Part shown: in pieces, positions 57,506 to 64,000 of the stretch | Layout: every line of letters starts with the position of its first letter | Numbering within the stretch: the stretch's first letter is position 1 | Assembly (NCBI GenBank): GCA_020025775.1 | Contig: JAHHRN010000008.1 | Span: forward strand, 1 to 64,000 | Length of the DNA stretch: 64,000 nt | Source of the DNA: Acutalibacter sp. | GTDB lineage: Bacteria; Bacillota; Clostridia; Oscillospirales; Acutalibacteraceae | Reading direction: 5' to 3' | Program-made: the position numbers and the translations under genes | Notes under the pieces: model-generated | The model's input: only the letters and a program-made list of their open reading frames with translations | The model's database searches: none | Told to the model about the DNA's origin: nothing

Positions 57506-58384
57506 TTAATTTGTCTCCTTTTGTTTCGTATAAAGTGTATCGGAAAGCGCGCAAAGCTCCTCCATAGAAAGCTGCTCTGCACGGACAGTTTCGGAAAGAC
57601 CGAGAGAAGTGAGTGCTTCTTTCACTGTGTCCTTAGAAAGCCCAAGTCCCGAAGCAATGCCGTTGACGGCGGTTTTTCTTCTCTGTGAAAAGGCGGCTTT
57701 CAAAAGCGCAAAGAAATACTTTTCACTTATGGGGGTGATGAGCGGTGTTTCACGCGGAATAAGGCGCAAAACTGCACTGTCTACCTTCGGCGCAGGATAG
57801 AAAGAATCCCGCATCACACCGAACAGAATTTCACTTTCGGCATAGTAGTTTGTCGCCGCGGTAACCGCACCGGCACTTCTAGAGCCGATAGGCGCAGAAA
57901 AACGCTCTGCCGTCTCTTTTTGGAGCATGACGACAATTTGCGACAGGGGCAACTTTTCTTCTAACAGGCGCATGAGAATCGGCGAGGTGATGTAGTAGGG
58001 GAGATTCGCGCAGAACGATACCTTGCGGCAATCGGCGAATTTCTCCTCGATAAGTGCCTGAAGGTCAATTTTCATGGCGTCCGCCTCAACGATTTCTACA
58101 TTGTCGAAATCCTCAAGGGTTTTGGCAAGCAGGGGCGGTAAACGGTGGTCCAATTCGATGCTGACTACTTTTTTCGCACGCTTGGCAAGCTCGGCGGTCA
58201 ATACGCCGACACCGGGGCCGACTTCTAATACGCCGTCTTCCTCACTTTCGATGGCTTCCTCTGCCATGCGCGGGCAAACGCTTGCATCAATTAGGAAGTT
58301 CTGCCCGAGAGCTTTCGAAAAGGAAAAGCCGTGCTTGGAAAGTAAGTTTTTAATGGTTGTATAGTCTGAAAGATTATAAAGCAT
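57506..58384 (-). CDS. rsmA: 16S rRNA A1518/A1519 dimethyltransferase
   Basis: 292 residues. KsgA/RsmA: ALGQNFLIDASV, EVGPGVGVLTAELA (SAM loop), SIELDHRLPPLL, and catalytic ANLPYYITSP (NLPYY); the C-terminal FSQRRKTAVNGI matches the family. It dimethylates two adenines in helix 45 of 16S rRNA late in 30S assembly. It follows prfA by 5 nt in the same operon. Confidence 0.97.
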   Translation of the reverse strand: MLYNLSDYTTIKNLLSKHGFSFSKALGQNFLIDASVCPRMAEEAIESEEDGVLEVGPGVGVLTAELAKRAKKVVSIELDHRLPPLLAKTLEDFDNVEIVEADAMKIDLQALIEEKFADCRKVSFCANLPYYITSPILMRLLEEKLPLSQIVVMLQKETAERFSAPIGSRSAGAVTAATNYYAESEILFGVMRDSFYPAPKVDSAVLRLIPRETPLITPISEKYFFALLKAAFSQRRKTAVNGIASGLGLSKDTVKEALTSLGLSETVRAEQLSMEELCALSDTLYTKQKETN

Positions 58385-58389
58385 AGTGT

Positions 58390-59466
58390 TTAGTCTTCGC
58401 TTTCTGCCTTGAGCTTTTCAGCTGTATCGGCGGTGATTAAAGCGTCGATGATTTCATCCAAATCACCGTTCAAAATCTGCTCGATTTTGTAAAGGGTCAA
58501 GCCGATGCGGTGGTCGGAAACACGACCCTGCGGATAGTTGTAGGTACGAATACGCTCACTGCGGTCACCTGTACCGACCTGACTGCGGCGCTCGCCTGCA
58601 ATTTCGGCATCCTTTTTCGCTTTTTCAATATCATAAAGGCGGGCACGAAGTACCTTTAATGCCTTGTCTTTGTTCTTATATTGGCTACGCTCGTCCTGGC
58701 ACTCAACAACCATGCCGGTGGGAATGTGTGTTACGCGGATTGCGGAAGAGGTCTTATTAACCTTCTGACCGCCCGCGCCGCTGGAACGGAACACGTCAAT
58801 TTGCAAATCGGCAGGGTCTAATTCAAATTCCACTTCCTCGGCTTCCGGCATAACTGCAACGGTTGCGGTAGAGGTGTGAATTCTGCCCTGGCTTTCGGTT
58901 TCGGGTACGCGCTGTACACGGTGCACGCCGCTTTCAAATTTGAAACGGGAATATGCACCCTCGCCCTCGACCATGAAGCTGATTTCCTTAAAGCCACCGA
59001 GTTCGGTTTCGTTGGCATTTACGATTTCAATCTTATAGCCCTTGGCTTCGGCATACATACTGTACATACGGAACAGGGAAGCTGCAAACAGAGCCGCTTC
59101 CTCGCCGCCTGCGCCGCCGCGGATTTCGATAACGACGTTCTTGTCATCATTCGGGTCACGCGGTAAGAGCATGACTTTTAATTCTTCCTGAATGGCTTCC
59201 AACTTCGCGTTGGTTTCGTTCCATTCTTCTTGCGCCATTTCGCGAAGCTCTGCATCCTCGCTCGAATCGTTAAAGAGGGCAAAAGCTTCTTCGTTTTGGG
59301 CTTTTACACTTTTATATTCTCTGAATTTTTCAACGACAGGCTCTAACTGCTTGGCTTCTTTCATAAGCTTCGCGTAGTTTTCTTGGTCATTGATGATATT
59401 GGGGTCACAAAGCTTTTCGTTTACAACGTCTAAGCGTTCTTCGATGCCCTCTAATTTCTCAATCAT
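58390..59466 (-). CDS. prfA: peptide chain release factor 1
   Basis: 358 residues, full length. GGQ motif in FRSSGAGGQKVNKTSSAIR (catalytic loop for peptidyl-tRNA hydrolysis). The PxT-type stop-codon-reading region is before RIHTSTATVAVMPEA. It recognises UAA and UAG. It overlaps the DUF951 gene by 4 nt (ATGA). The order DUF951-prfA-rsmA is compact and translation is probably coupled. The usual partner prmC is absent from the window. Confidence 0.98.
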   Translation of the reverse strand: MIEKLEGIEERLDVVNEKLCDPNIINDQENYAKLMKEAKQLEPVVEKFREYKSVKAQNEEAFALFNDSSEDAELREMAQEEWNETNAKLEAIQEELKVMLLPRDPNDDKNVVIEIRGGAGGEEAALFAASLFRMYSMYAEAKGYKIEIVNANETELGGFKEISFMVEGEGAYSRFKFESGVHRVQRVPETESQGRIHTSTATVAVMPEAEEVEFELDPADLQIDVFRSSGAGGQKVNKTSSAIRVTHIPTGMVVECQDERSQYKNKDKALKVLRARLYDIEKAKKDAEIAGERRSQVGTGDRSERIRTYNYPQGRVSDHRIGLTLYKIEQILNGDLDEIIDALITADTAEKLKAESED

Positions 59467-59657
59467 TTTTCTTCCTCACTCGGTCTAATAATCTTTTTAA
59501 TGTTTTTTTCCGCTTTGGGACGCGGCACCATAAATTCTCTGCCGCATTTTGTACAGCGCAGACGAAAATCCATGCCGCTTCGAAGCACCTCAAAGGTCTT
59601 GTTTTTGCAGGGATGTTCTTTTTTCATTTCTAAAATATCGCCTACACGAACGTCCAT
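59463..59657 (-). CDS. DUF951 protein
   Basis: 64 residues, the usual size of YyzM-like DUF951 proteins. VRVGDILEMKKEHPC at the start, then FEVLRSGMDFRLRCTKCGREFMVPR, with a CTKCG ribbon half-site and an earlier Cys in HPCKNK. It is probably a small nucleic-acid or ribosome-associated protein, but no function is established. It overlaps prfA by 4 nt. Confidence 0.9.
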   Translation of the reverse strand: MDVRVGDILEMKKEHPCKNKTFEVLRSGMDFRLRCTKCGREFMVPRPKAEKNIKKIIRPSEEEK

Positions 59658-59674
59658 AGATTTCCCTCTTTTCT

Positions 59675-61435
59675 CTACTCTAAATCGGAATCCACACGGG
59701 TGCAGCCGTGAATGGAATACACAGACTTTTTAATGGGATTTTCTTTAATAATAGTATTATGGCGAATTGTTAAGCCGTCTACGCTTTCAATCACGAATGC
59801 CTTATCGTGGAACAGGTGAATTACGTTCTTTTCAATCGTAATGTTTTGATGCACAGGTGTCTTGGGGAGCTTGCCGCCTTTGACGACCGGGTGCACATAG
59901 ACTGCCGGTGTATCCTTCCATTCTTTTTGACCGGATTCGCGAATATAAAATTCATTGTTGCAAATGGTCATATCGCGCACGGGGCCGGATTCATACCAAT
60001 CGTTGGAGTCGTTGGAAATAAAGATGCACGCCATGGCGATGTTGTCAAAGAAATTGCGTTCAATGACGACCTTCTTGCGTGTGGTGCAAAGAATACCACG
60101 GGTCGGAATGTGACGGAATACGCAGTCACGAATGGTAACTTCAGGGGTGTAAGTGACGTTTTCTGCTACGTAGCGCGGCTCGCCGCCGACGGTGTCGGTC
60201 AGGGCTTTAGGCAGTACCTTGTCGAAGCGGACGGTCATGGATTTCAGGTTGTTGCCGTCCTCGCCCGGTGCACCGGCATAGGTGACGGTGTAGATTTCTT
60301 CTTTATCGTTTAAGGGACCTAAGGTGTCACGCTTATAGAACACAACCTCGTCGCCCACATGGAACTGCGGGAACCCGCCCTGCTGCTTGTGTACATAAGA
60401 AAGCACAGCGGTATGCTCGTCCAGACGTTTCTCCAAACGGGTGAATGTGCCGTGAATGTTAATCGGGTCATCGTGTGCATGTGAAAATTCGCAGTTCTCG
60501 ATGAGAATTTTACCGCCGGCACCGGAAACGTGAATGAGGTCAGCGTAGCTGGTGCAATATCTGCCCTCATCATCCGGAACAAAGCGACAGCCGGAAAAGG
60601 TTACATCCTTGCACATTTGGGTCAGCCAACCGAAGCCGTGCATATAGTGTGCGGTAACGCCGATAACGGAAATGTTTTGGCTTTCCCAGAAGAATGCACC
60701 GGCGGTCGGACGCTTTTTCGAAGCACAAAGCTGTGCAACCATGCCGTCCTTTTGCCAAACACGCGGTGTAAAGCCAAAGTAGAGAATCTTAAAGCTTTTT
60801 GCCGAAATCGGCTCTATGCGGCGGATTCTCTGAAAGGGGAATTCCGAGAATAAACGGCGTCTCTGTATGCCGGATTTGGGGTCATAGCCCACGGTAGACC
60901 AGCTCTTATGGTTGTTATATTGCACGTAGTAGGGTTGCCCTGTATAGGGGCTCGTGCCGCAAGTCCATTTTACGCGGTTGTTCTCCACGGCAAACGTACA
61001 GCCCTTGGCGGCTTCAAAGGTTACCGTGGTGGCGGTGTGGGATTTTACGGTAATCTGTGAGGTTGTGGGGCTTGCGAAGTCCCAGGAAAAATTCTTTAAA
61101 GCAATATTTTCAGAGCGTACAACACCGACAGCACACATATCACCGTGGAAAATCAGCTGCGCGTCCTGCCCTTCGAGGGTAAAGTCCTTTAAATCCTCTA
61201 AAAGCAGACCAAAGGTTTTTTTCGGGAATTCGGTACTGTCTGTATTCGAGGTGTGATATTCGCGAACCGGACAGTAATCCTTATAGATATGCAGTTCACT
61301 GTTCTTCGGTAAAAACAGCGTGCAAGGCTCGCCGGCTGTTCTTGCCGCCTCGAATGCCGCCTGGAAGGCACGCGCACAGTCCCCTGCTTTGGATTGGGTA
61401 TCTGCCTTTAAAAATTCTTCTAAATAAAGCTCCAT
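59675..61435 (-). CDS. GH110-like beta-helix glycosidase (alpha-galactosidase family)
   Basis: 586 residues. Right-handed parallel beta-helix protein resembling GH110, which includes alpha-1,3-galactosidases acting on blood-group B structures. Key similarity: CEFSHAHDDPINIHGTF (Asp pair of the family), AYIHVSGAGGK-type LIHVSGAGGKI, VRSENIALKNFSWDF and RNFFDNIAMACIFISND. No signal peptide or transmembrane segment, so it is cytoplasmic if translated from this start, as for internal processing of imported oligosaccharides. The SD is weak (GGCGGTG). It is the last gene before the DUF951-prfA-rsmA group, 17 nt away. The GH110 assignment is by eye. Confidence 0.82.
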   Translation of the reverse strand: MELYLEEFLKADTQSKAGDCARAFQAAFEAARTAGEPCTLFLPKNSELHIYKDYCPVREYHTSNTDSTEFPKKTFGLLLEDLKDFTLEGQDAQLIFHGDMCAVGVVRSENIALKNFSWDFASPTTSQITVKSHTATTVTFEAAKGCTFAVENNRVKWTCGTSPYTGQPYYVQYNNHKSWSTVGYDPKSGIQRRRLFSEFPFQRIRRIEPISAKSFKILYFGFTPRVWQKDGMVAQLCASKKRPTAGAFFWESQNISVIGVTAHYMHGFGWLTQMCKDVTFSGCRFVPDDEGRYCTSYADLIHVSGAGGKILIENCEFSHAHDDPINIHGTFTRLEKRLDEHTAVLSYVHKQQGGFPQFHVGDEVVFYKRDTLGPLNDKEEIYTVTYAGAPGEDGNNLKSMTVRFDKVLPKALTDTVGGEPRYVAENVTYTPEVTIRDCVFRHIPTRGILCTTRKKVVIERNFFDNIAMACIFISNDSNDWYESGPVRDMTICNNEFYIRESGQKEWKDTPAVYVHPVVKGGKLPKTPVHQNITIEKNVIHLFHDKAFVIESVDGLTIRHNTIIKENPIKKSVYSIHGCTRVDSDLE

Positions 61436-61473
61436 AATTGCACCGCCTAAACGATAATTTTAACTTAACCTTA

Positions 61474-61507
61474 AAAACAGCGCACCAAAAAATGGATACG
61501 CTGTTTT
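61474..61507 (-). terminator. terminator of the small-exporter gene
   Basis: AAAACAGCG (61474-61482) and CGCTGTTTT (61499-61507) flank a 16-nt loop, with T-rich sequence following on the minus strand. Confidence 0.75.
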
Positions 61508-61516
61508 GTTCTTTGT

Positions 61517-62005
61517 TTAAAAAATGCCGTAAGTGAAGAAGGACATAATCAGTCCCGCAATAAATACACCGAGGGTGATAATCGGAAGCGCACGCTTGGT
61601 GGGAATATCCAAAAGTGCCGCCATGAGCGCACCTGTCCAGCCACCTGTGCCGGGGAGGGGAATCGCTACGAATAAAAGCAGACCCCAGGATTTATAACGC
61701 AGAATTTTATCTTTGTTCTTTTCGGTTTTCGCTTCCAAGCGCACAATGATTTTCTGGAAAAACGGATATTTGCGCAGAAAAGAGAAAATCTTTTTTATAA
61801 ACAGTAAAATGAACGGAATGGGCACCATGTTGCCGATAAAGCAAATGATAAACGCACGCAAAAACGGCACGCCCAAAAGTCTTGCTGCAATCATACCGCC
61901 ACGCAATTCTAAAATCGGTAAAAGAGAAACAATAAAAATTGTAATCTCAGGCGGGAATTTGTCTTGGAAAAAGACGACAAGGGTTTGTGCAAGAGATTCA
62001 GCCAT
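61517..62005 (-). CDS. COG2426-type small multidrug-export-like membrane protein
   Basis: 162 residues from ATG 62005 (AAAGGAG upstream). PF06695-like: LLPILELRGGMIAARLLGVPF, ICFIGNMVPIPFILLF, a charged EAKTEKNKDK loop, and VAIPLPGTGGWTGALMAAL. Four to five helices. The family is annotated as putative small multidrug efflux; experimental support is thin, so transport is inferred. Follows the Nudix fusion gene by 19 nt and is probably co-transcribed. Confidence 0.85.
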   Translation of the reverse strand: MAESLAQTLVVFFQDKFPPEITIFIVSLLPILELRGGMIAARLLGVPFLRAFIICFIGNMVPIPFILLFIKKIFSFLRKYPFFQKIIVRLEAKTEKNKDKILRYKSWGLLLFVAIPLPGTGGWTGALMAALLDIPTKRALPIITLGVFIAGLIMSFFTYGIF

Positions 62006-62024
62006 ACAGAAACTCCTTTTTCAA

Positions 62025-62765
62025 TTAAAATAAGTTACGGTCCAACATGTAAGCTTTTGCGTTTTGCAAAATAATCTTATCATTCTCGTAATTGAGGGTT
62101 TTAAGGCAGGCGTCATAGCCAAGCCAGATATAATCCTCAATTTCAGAGGGTTGGATGATGGTTTGCGTATCCTTCGTGGTTGCAAGATAAATCAAAACGG
62201 TTTTATCAATACGCCCTTGAATGGAATACTCGGATTTGCTCTTGAAATCTGGGAAAATAGAAATATGAATACCGGTTTCTTCGAGAACCTCGCGCATCGC
62301 GGTTTCCTCGTCGGTTTCTCCATCTTCCACATGCCCTTTTGGGAAACCCCAATGTGTACTGCGCTTATTTTTAATCAGGAGAAAGCGCTTCTCCTCGCCA
62401 ATTTGACGGAACACGACTGCACCGCAGGAACGCTCATAAAAACAATCAATCGAAACACCTTTGCCCTTATGCATAAAGGCAACAGCGGGTTTCACATCGT
62501 GAATAATGAAGCGTTTGGATTTCGGGGAAACGACCAAATACGTGGCGTGTTTTTGCTTATCTTTAATCACAGCGATAACACGGCCGTCAAAATTACGAAC
62601 GGGGTGATCCACCCCCATGATATAAGCTCCCTCTACAGGGGTCTTGGGCAAAAGCCCACTTTCTATAACACCGTAATTGAGTTGGTATTTGGTACCCGAT
62701 TCCCGATCGAAGCGGCCGATTGGCTTCGTGACGTGAACCCTAACAAATTTACCCAACATCTTCAA
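62025..62765 (-). CDS. pyrophosphatase-like beta-barrel fused to a Nudix hydrolase
   Basis: 246 residues from TTG 62765 (AGGAG 5 nt upstream); ATG 62759 is the alternative. Residues 3-100 resemble family I pyrophosphatase: LGKFVRVHVTKPIG, KYQLNYGVI, GAYIMGVDHPV, and GRVIAVIKDK. They lack the catalytic Asp cluster. Residues 112-246 form a Nudix domain with box GHVEDGETDEETAMREVLEETGI (144-166). The nearest neighbours are Nudix hydrolases of diadenosine polyphosphate or nucleotide type; substrate unknown. The same barrel occurs on the GrpB protein at 1.3-2.1 kb. Strong promoter upstream; probable operon with the membrane protein. Confidence 0.87.
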   Translation of the reverse strand: MKMLGKFVRVHVTKPIGRFDRESGTKYQLNYGVIESGLLPKTPVEGAYIMGVDHPVRNFDGRVIAVIKDKQKHATYLVVSPKSKRFIIHDVKPAVAFMHKGKGVSIDCFYERSCGAVVFRQIGEEKRFLLIKNKRSTHWGFPKGHVEDGETDEETAMREVLEETGIHISIFPDFKSKSEYSIQGRIDKTVLIYLATTKDTQTIIQPSEIEDYIWLGYDACLKTLNYENDKIILQNAKAYMLDRNLF

Positions 62766-62847
62766 TTTTGCTCCTAACCGGAATAAGGGACCTAAAAAAA
62801 TAAAGTCCCCTTGCCCAAATTGCAATAAATACTAAAAACTAAATACT

Positions 62848-62876
62848 ATTATACCTTGAAAAACCTTTTGTTTCAA
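62848..62876 (-). promoter_or_regulatory. sigma-A promoter of the Nudix operon
   Basis: Minus strand TTGAAA (62871-62876), 17-bp spacer, TATAAT (62848-62853). Confidence 0.9.
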
Positions 62877-62947
62877 GAAAAATTTTGCAATTCGGTGGTC
62901 TTAGGTCATAGTTCACAAAAATAAGACGGGAAAGGAGAATTTTGTCA

Positions 62948-62976
62948 TTGAAATACAGGGTAAATTATGCTATTAT
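62948..62976 (+). promoter_or_regulatory. sigma-A promoter of the lipoprotein gene
   Basis: TTGAAA, 17-bp spacer, TATTAT, about 75 bp before the lipoprotein start. The leader (about 62994-63029) has a short GGGC/GCCC stem of unknown role; it was not matched to a riboswitch class. Confidence 0.82.
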
Positions 62977-63050
62977 TATTGTATATTTATAATTGGGCGC
63001 TAGGCGGACGAGCTTTGCTGCCCTTTGTCTGATCCTTAGGAGGAATCTGG

Positions 63051-64000
63051 ATGAACGGAAATAAGAAAATCATACTTCTTTCTTTTGTATTGCTTGCAGC
63101 TATCTTTTTAACGCTTTCCGCTTGCAAAAAGAATGATAATAAAACAGGCGGCGGCGAAACAGTTGTCGTTACCGACCAAAACGGCGTGCCAGTGACGGAT
63201 GAAAACGGCGAAGCCATTACCGTTGTTTTGGAGACGGAAATCGTAGAAATTACCAATGCAAACGGCGATAAAGTATATGATGAAAACGGTGAGGTTAAAA
63301 CCTCTGTTGTGTATTTACCGCAGAATGTCGGTGTGCCGGTAACCGATGAAAACGGTGCTCCGGTGACGGATAAAAACGGTCATGCGGTTACCACTATGAT
63401 TACCGTTCCCCCCTCAACCGGCGGTCCGAGCGTAACGGCAATTCCCGTAACGGATGCAAATGGCAATCCGGTTGTCGGTCCTAACGGCGAAACCTTAACC
63501 TACACCGAAACTATTTTAACAAACCCTGTTACTCCCGGCGATAATAATGCAAACTGGGGCTCTACCTTCGGTGGCAGTGGCAGCGATAAATTTGTCGGCA
63601 CAGCGCCGCTTTCTGACGGCGGCTTCGTGGCACTCATGCAGTCTAACTCCAAGGACGGCAGCCTTTCCTCTTTGGCAGGCAATTCCGAAACCCCGATTCC
63701 GGTGCTCATTCGCTATAAGAAAAACGGTACGGTAGCGTGGCAGAAGGCCATTACTTCCAACTATGGTGTGATTGTAACCGGCTTAGTGACAGATAAGGAC
63801 GATAACATTGCGCTTTGTGGCTATTCCAAGGCTACAGACCTCGGTACAACGCCGGCAGGTGAATATGATGCCTTACTTTATAAATTCAACAAAAACGGCG
63901 ACCAGATTTGGCTCAAGAGCTTCAGCGGTAGTGGTGTTGACGGCTTCGAGCATTTGGCAGTCGGTGCAGACGGTGCTTTGGTAGCCGTCGGCTATACCGG
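63051..64000 (+). CDS. lipoprotein with VTDxNG repeats, truncated by the window edge
   Basis: At least 316 codons, open at the right edge. SD AGGAGG before ATG 63051. Lipoprotein signal peptide: NGNKK, then a hydrophobic stretch and lipobox LSAC (Cys 25). Residues 38-145 carry repeated VTDxNG motifs (VTDQNGVPVTDENGEAIT, ITNANGDKVYDENG, VPVTDENGAPVTDKNG, VTDANGNPV). After about 150 comes beta-propeller-like sequence with repeated GG-F-A-xx blades (GGFVALMQSN, IALCGYSKATD, VAVGYT). It is likely an extracellular, membrane-anchored propeller protein; ligand unknown. Confidence 0.85.
   Translation, partial: MNGNKKIILLSFVLLAAIFLTLSACKKNDNKTGGGETVVVTDQNGVPVTDENGEAITVVLETEIVEITNANGDKVYDENGEVKTSVVYLPQNVGVPVTDENGAPVTDKNGHAVTTMITVPPSTGGPSVTAIPVTDANGNPVVGPNGETLTYTETILTNPVTPGDNNANWGSTFGGSGSDKFVGTAPLSDGGFVALMQSNSKDGSLSSLAGNSETPIPVLIRYKKNGTVAWQKAITSNYGVIVTGLVTDKDDNIALCGYSKATDLGTTPAGEYDALLYKFNKNGDQIWLKSFSGSGVDGFEHLAVGADGALVAVGYT

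Noticed and set aside
62994..63029. Possible riboswitch in the lipoprotein leader
   Set aside because: Only a short stem is visible; it matches no class I could recall (fluoride, c-di-GMP, preQ1 and TPP were considered).

Overview
The window looks like chromosome from an anaerobic Clostridia-type Firmicute, probably a gut-associated Oscillospirales/Christensenellales-like lineage (inference). The signs are a thrS T-box, an L20-type leader before infC-rpmI-rplT, a SpoIID-family protein, RicT and a PstA/DarA-type c-di-AMP receptor gene, pyruvate phosphate dikinase, 2[4Fe-4S] ferredoxin, many A/G-rich Shine-Dalgarno (SD) sites, TTG/GTG starts, and mid-range GC estimated by eye. Glycan genes (GH110-like, sialidase-like, hexuronate catabolism, a GH5 remnant) fit a host or gut niche.

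Layout. 1-600: tRNA-Lys, tRNA-Glu, a stand-alone 5S rRNA and tRNA-Asn, ending in a strong terminator. 700-5300: accessory genes (a DUF4357-like remnant, a GrpB/pyrophosphatase-like fusion, membrane and hypothetical proteins, a CoA-binding protein, an azoreductase-like flavoprotein). 5360-7615 (-): thrS with a complete T-box. 7688-9090: infC-rpmI-rplT with a leader and attenuator. 9104-28391: about 19 kb of tightly packed same-strand housekeeping genes (TrmH-family methyltransferase, dprA, topA, trmFO, plsX, rnc, radical SAM, smc, ftsY, rdgB, yhbY, nadD, yqeK, rsfS, leuS, esterase), many overlapping by 1-35 nt. 28459-30524 (-): a two-gene operon of unknown membrane proteins. 30711-33134: glyS and a lipid kinase. 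33187-35661 (-): a sialidase-like and a SpoIID-like protein. 35703-42933: citrate synthase, a membrane protein, and a c-di-AMP receptor-holB-ricT-ferredoxin-trmN-rsmI block. 42930-44323: an Xre regulator divergent from a histidine phosphatase. 44351-49653: a hexuronate pathway operon (uxuA, SDR oxidoreductase, small membrane protein, kdgK, KDPG aldolase) followed by pduL and bioY.

49650-54150 is a plastic hotspot: a GH5 pseudogene with an internal deletion, a TnpV gene, a frameshifted and truncated IS1182-type transposase, an AT-rich membrane gene, and three tandem paralogues (one truncated) of an unrecognised family with a GYYLPAD-type cytoplasmic N-terminus. 54326-62876 (-): ppdK, then TSCPD protein, rsmA, prfA, DUF951, a GH110-like beta-helix protein, a small membrane exporter-like protein and a pyrophosphatase-like/Nudix fusion. 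The window ends inside a lipoprotein with VTDxNG repeats.

Most of the content is core translation, RNA-processing, lipid and cell-cycle machinery. The least explained elements are the tandem GYYLPAD family, a pyrophosphatase-like beta-barrel found in two different fusions, an FtsY with its acidic domain at the C-terminus, and the zinc-ribbon/helical-repeat membrane pair. No CRISPR array, prophage or replication origin was seen.
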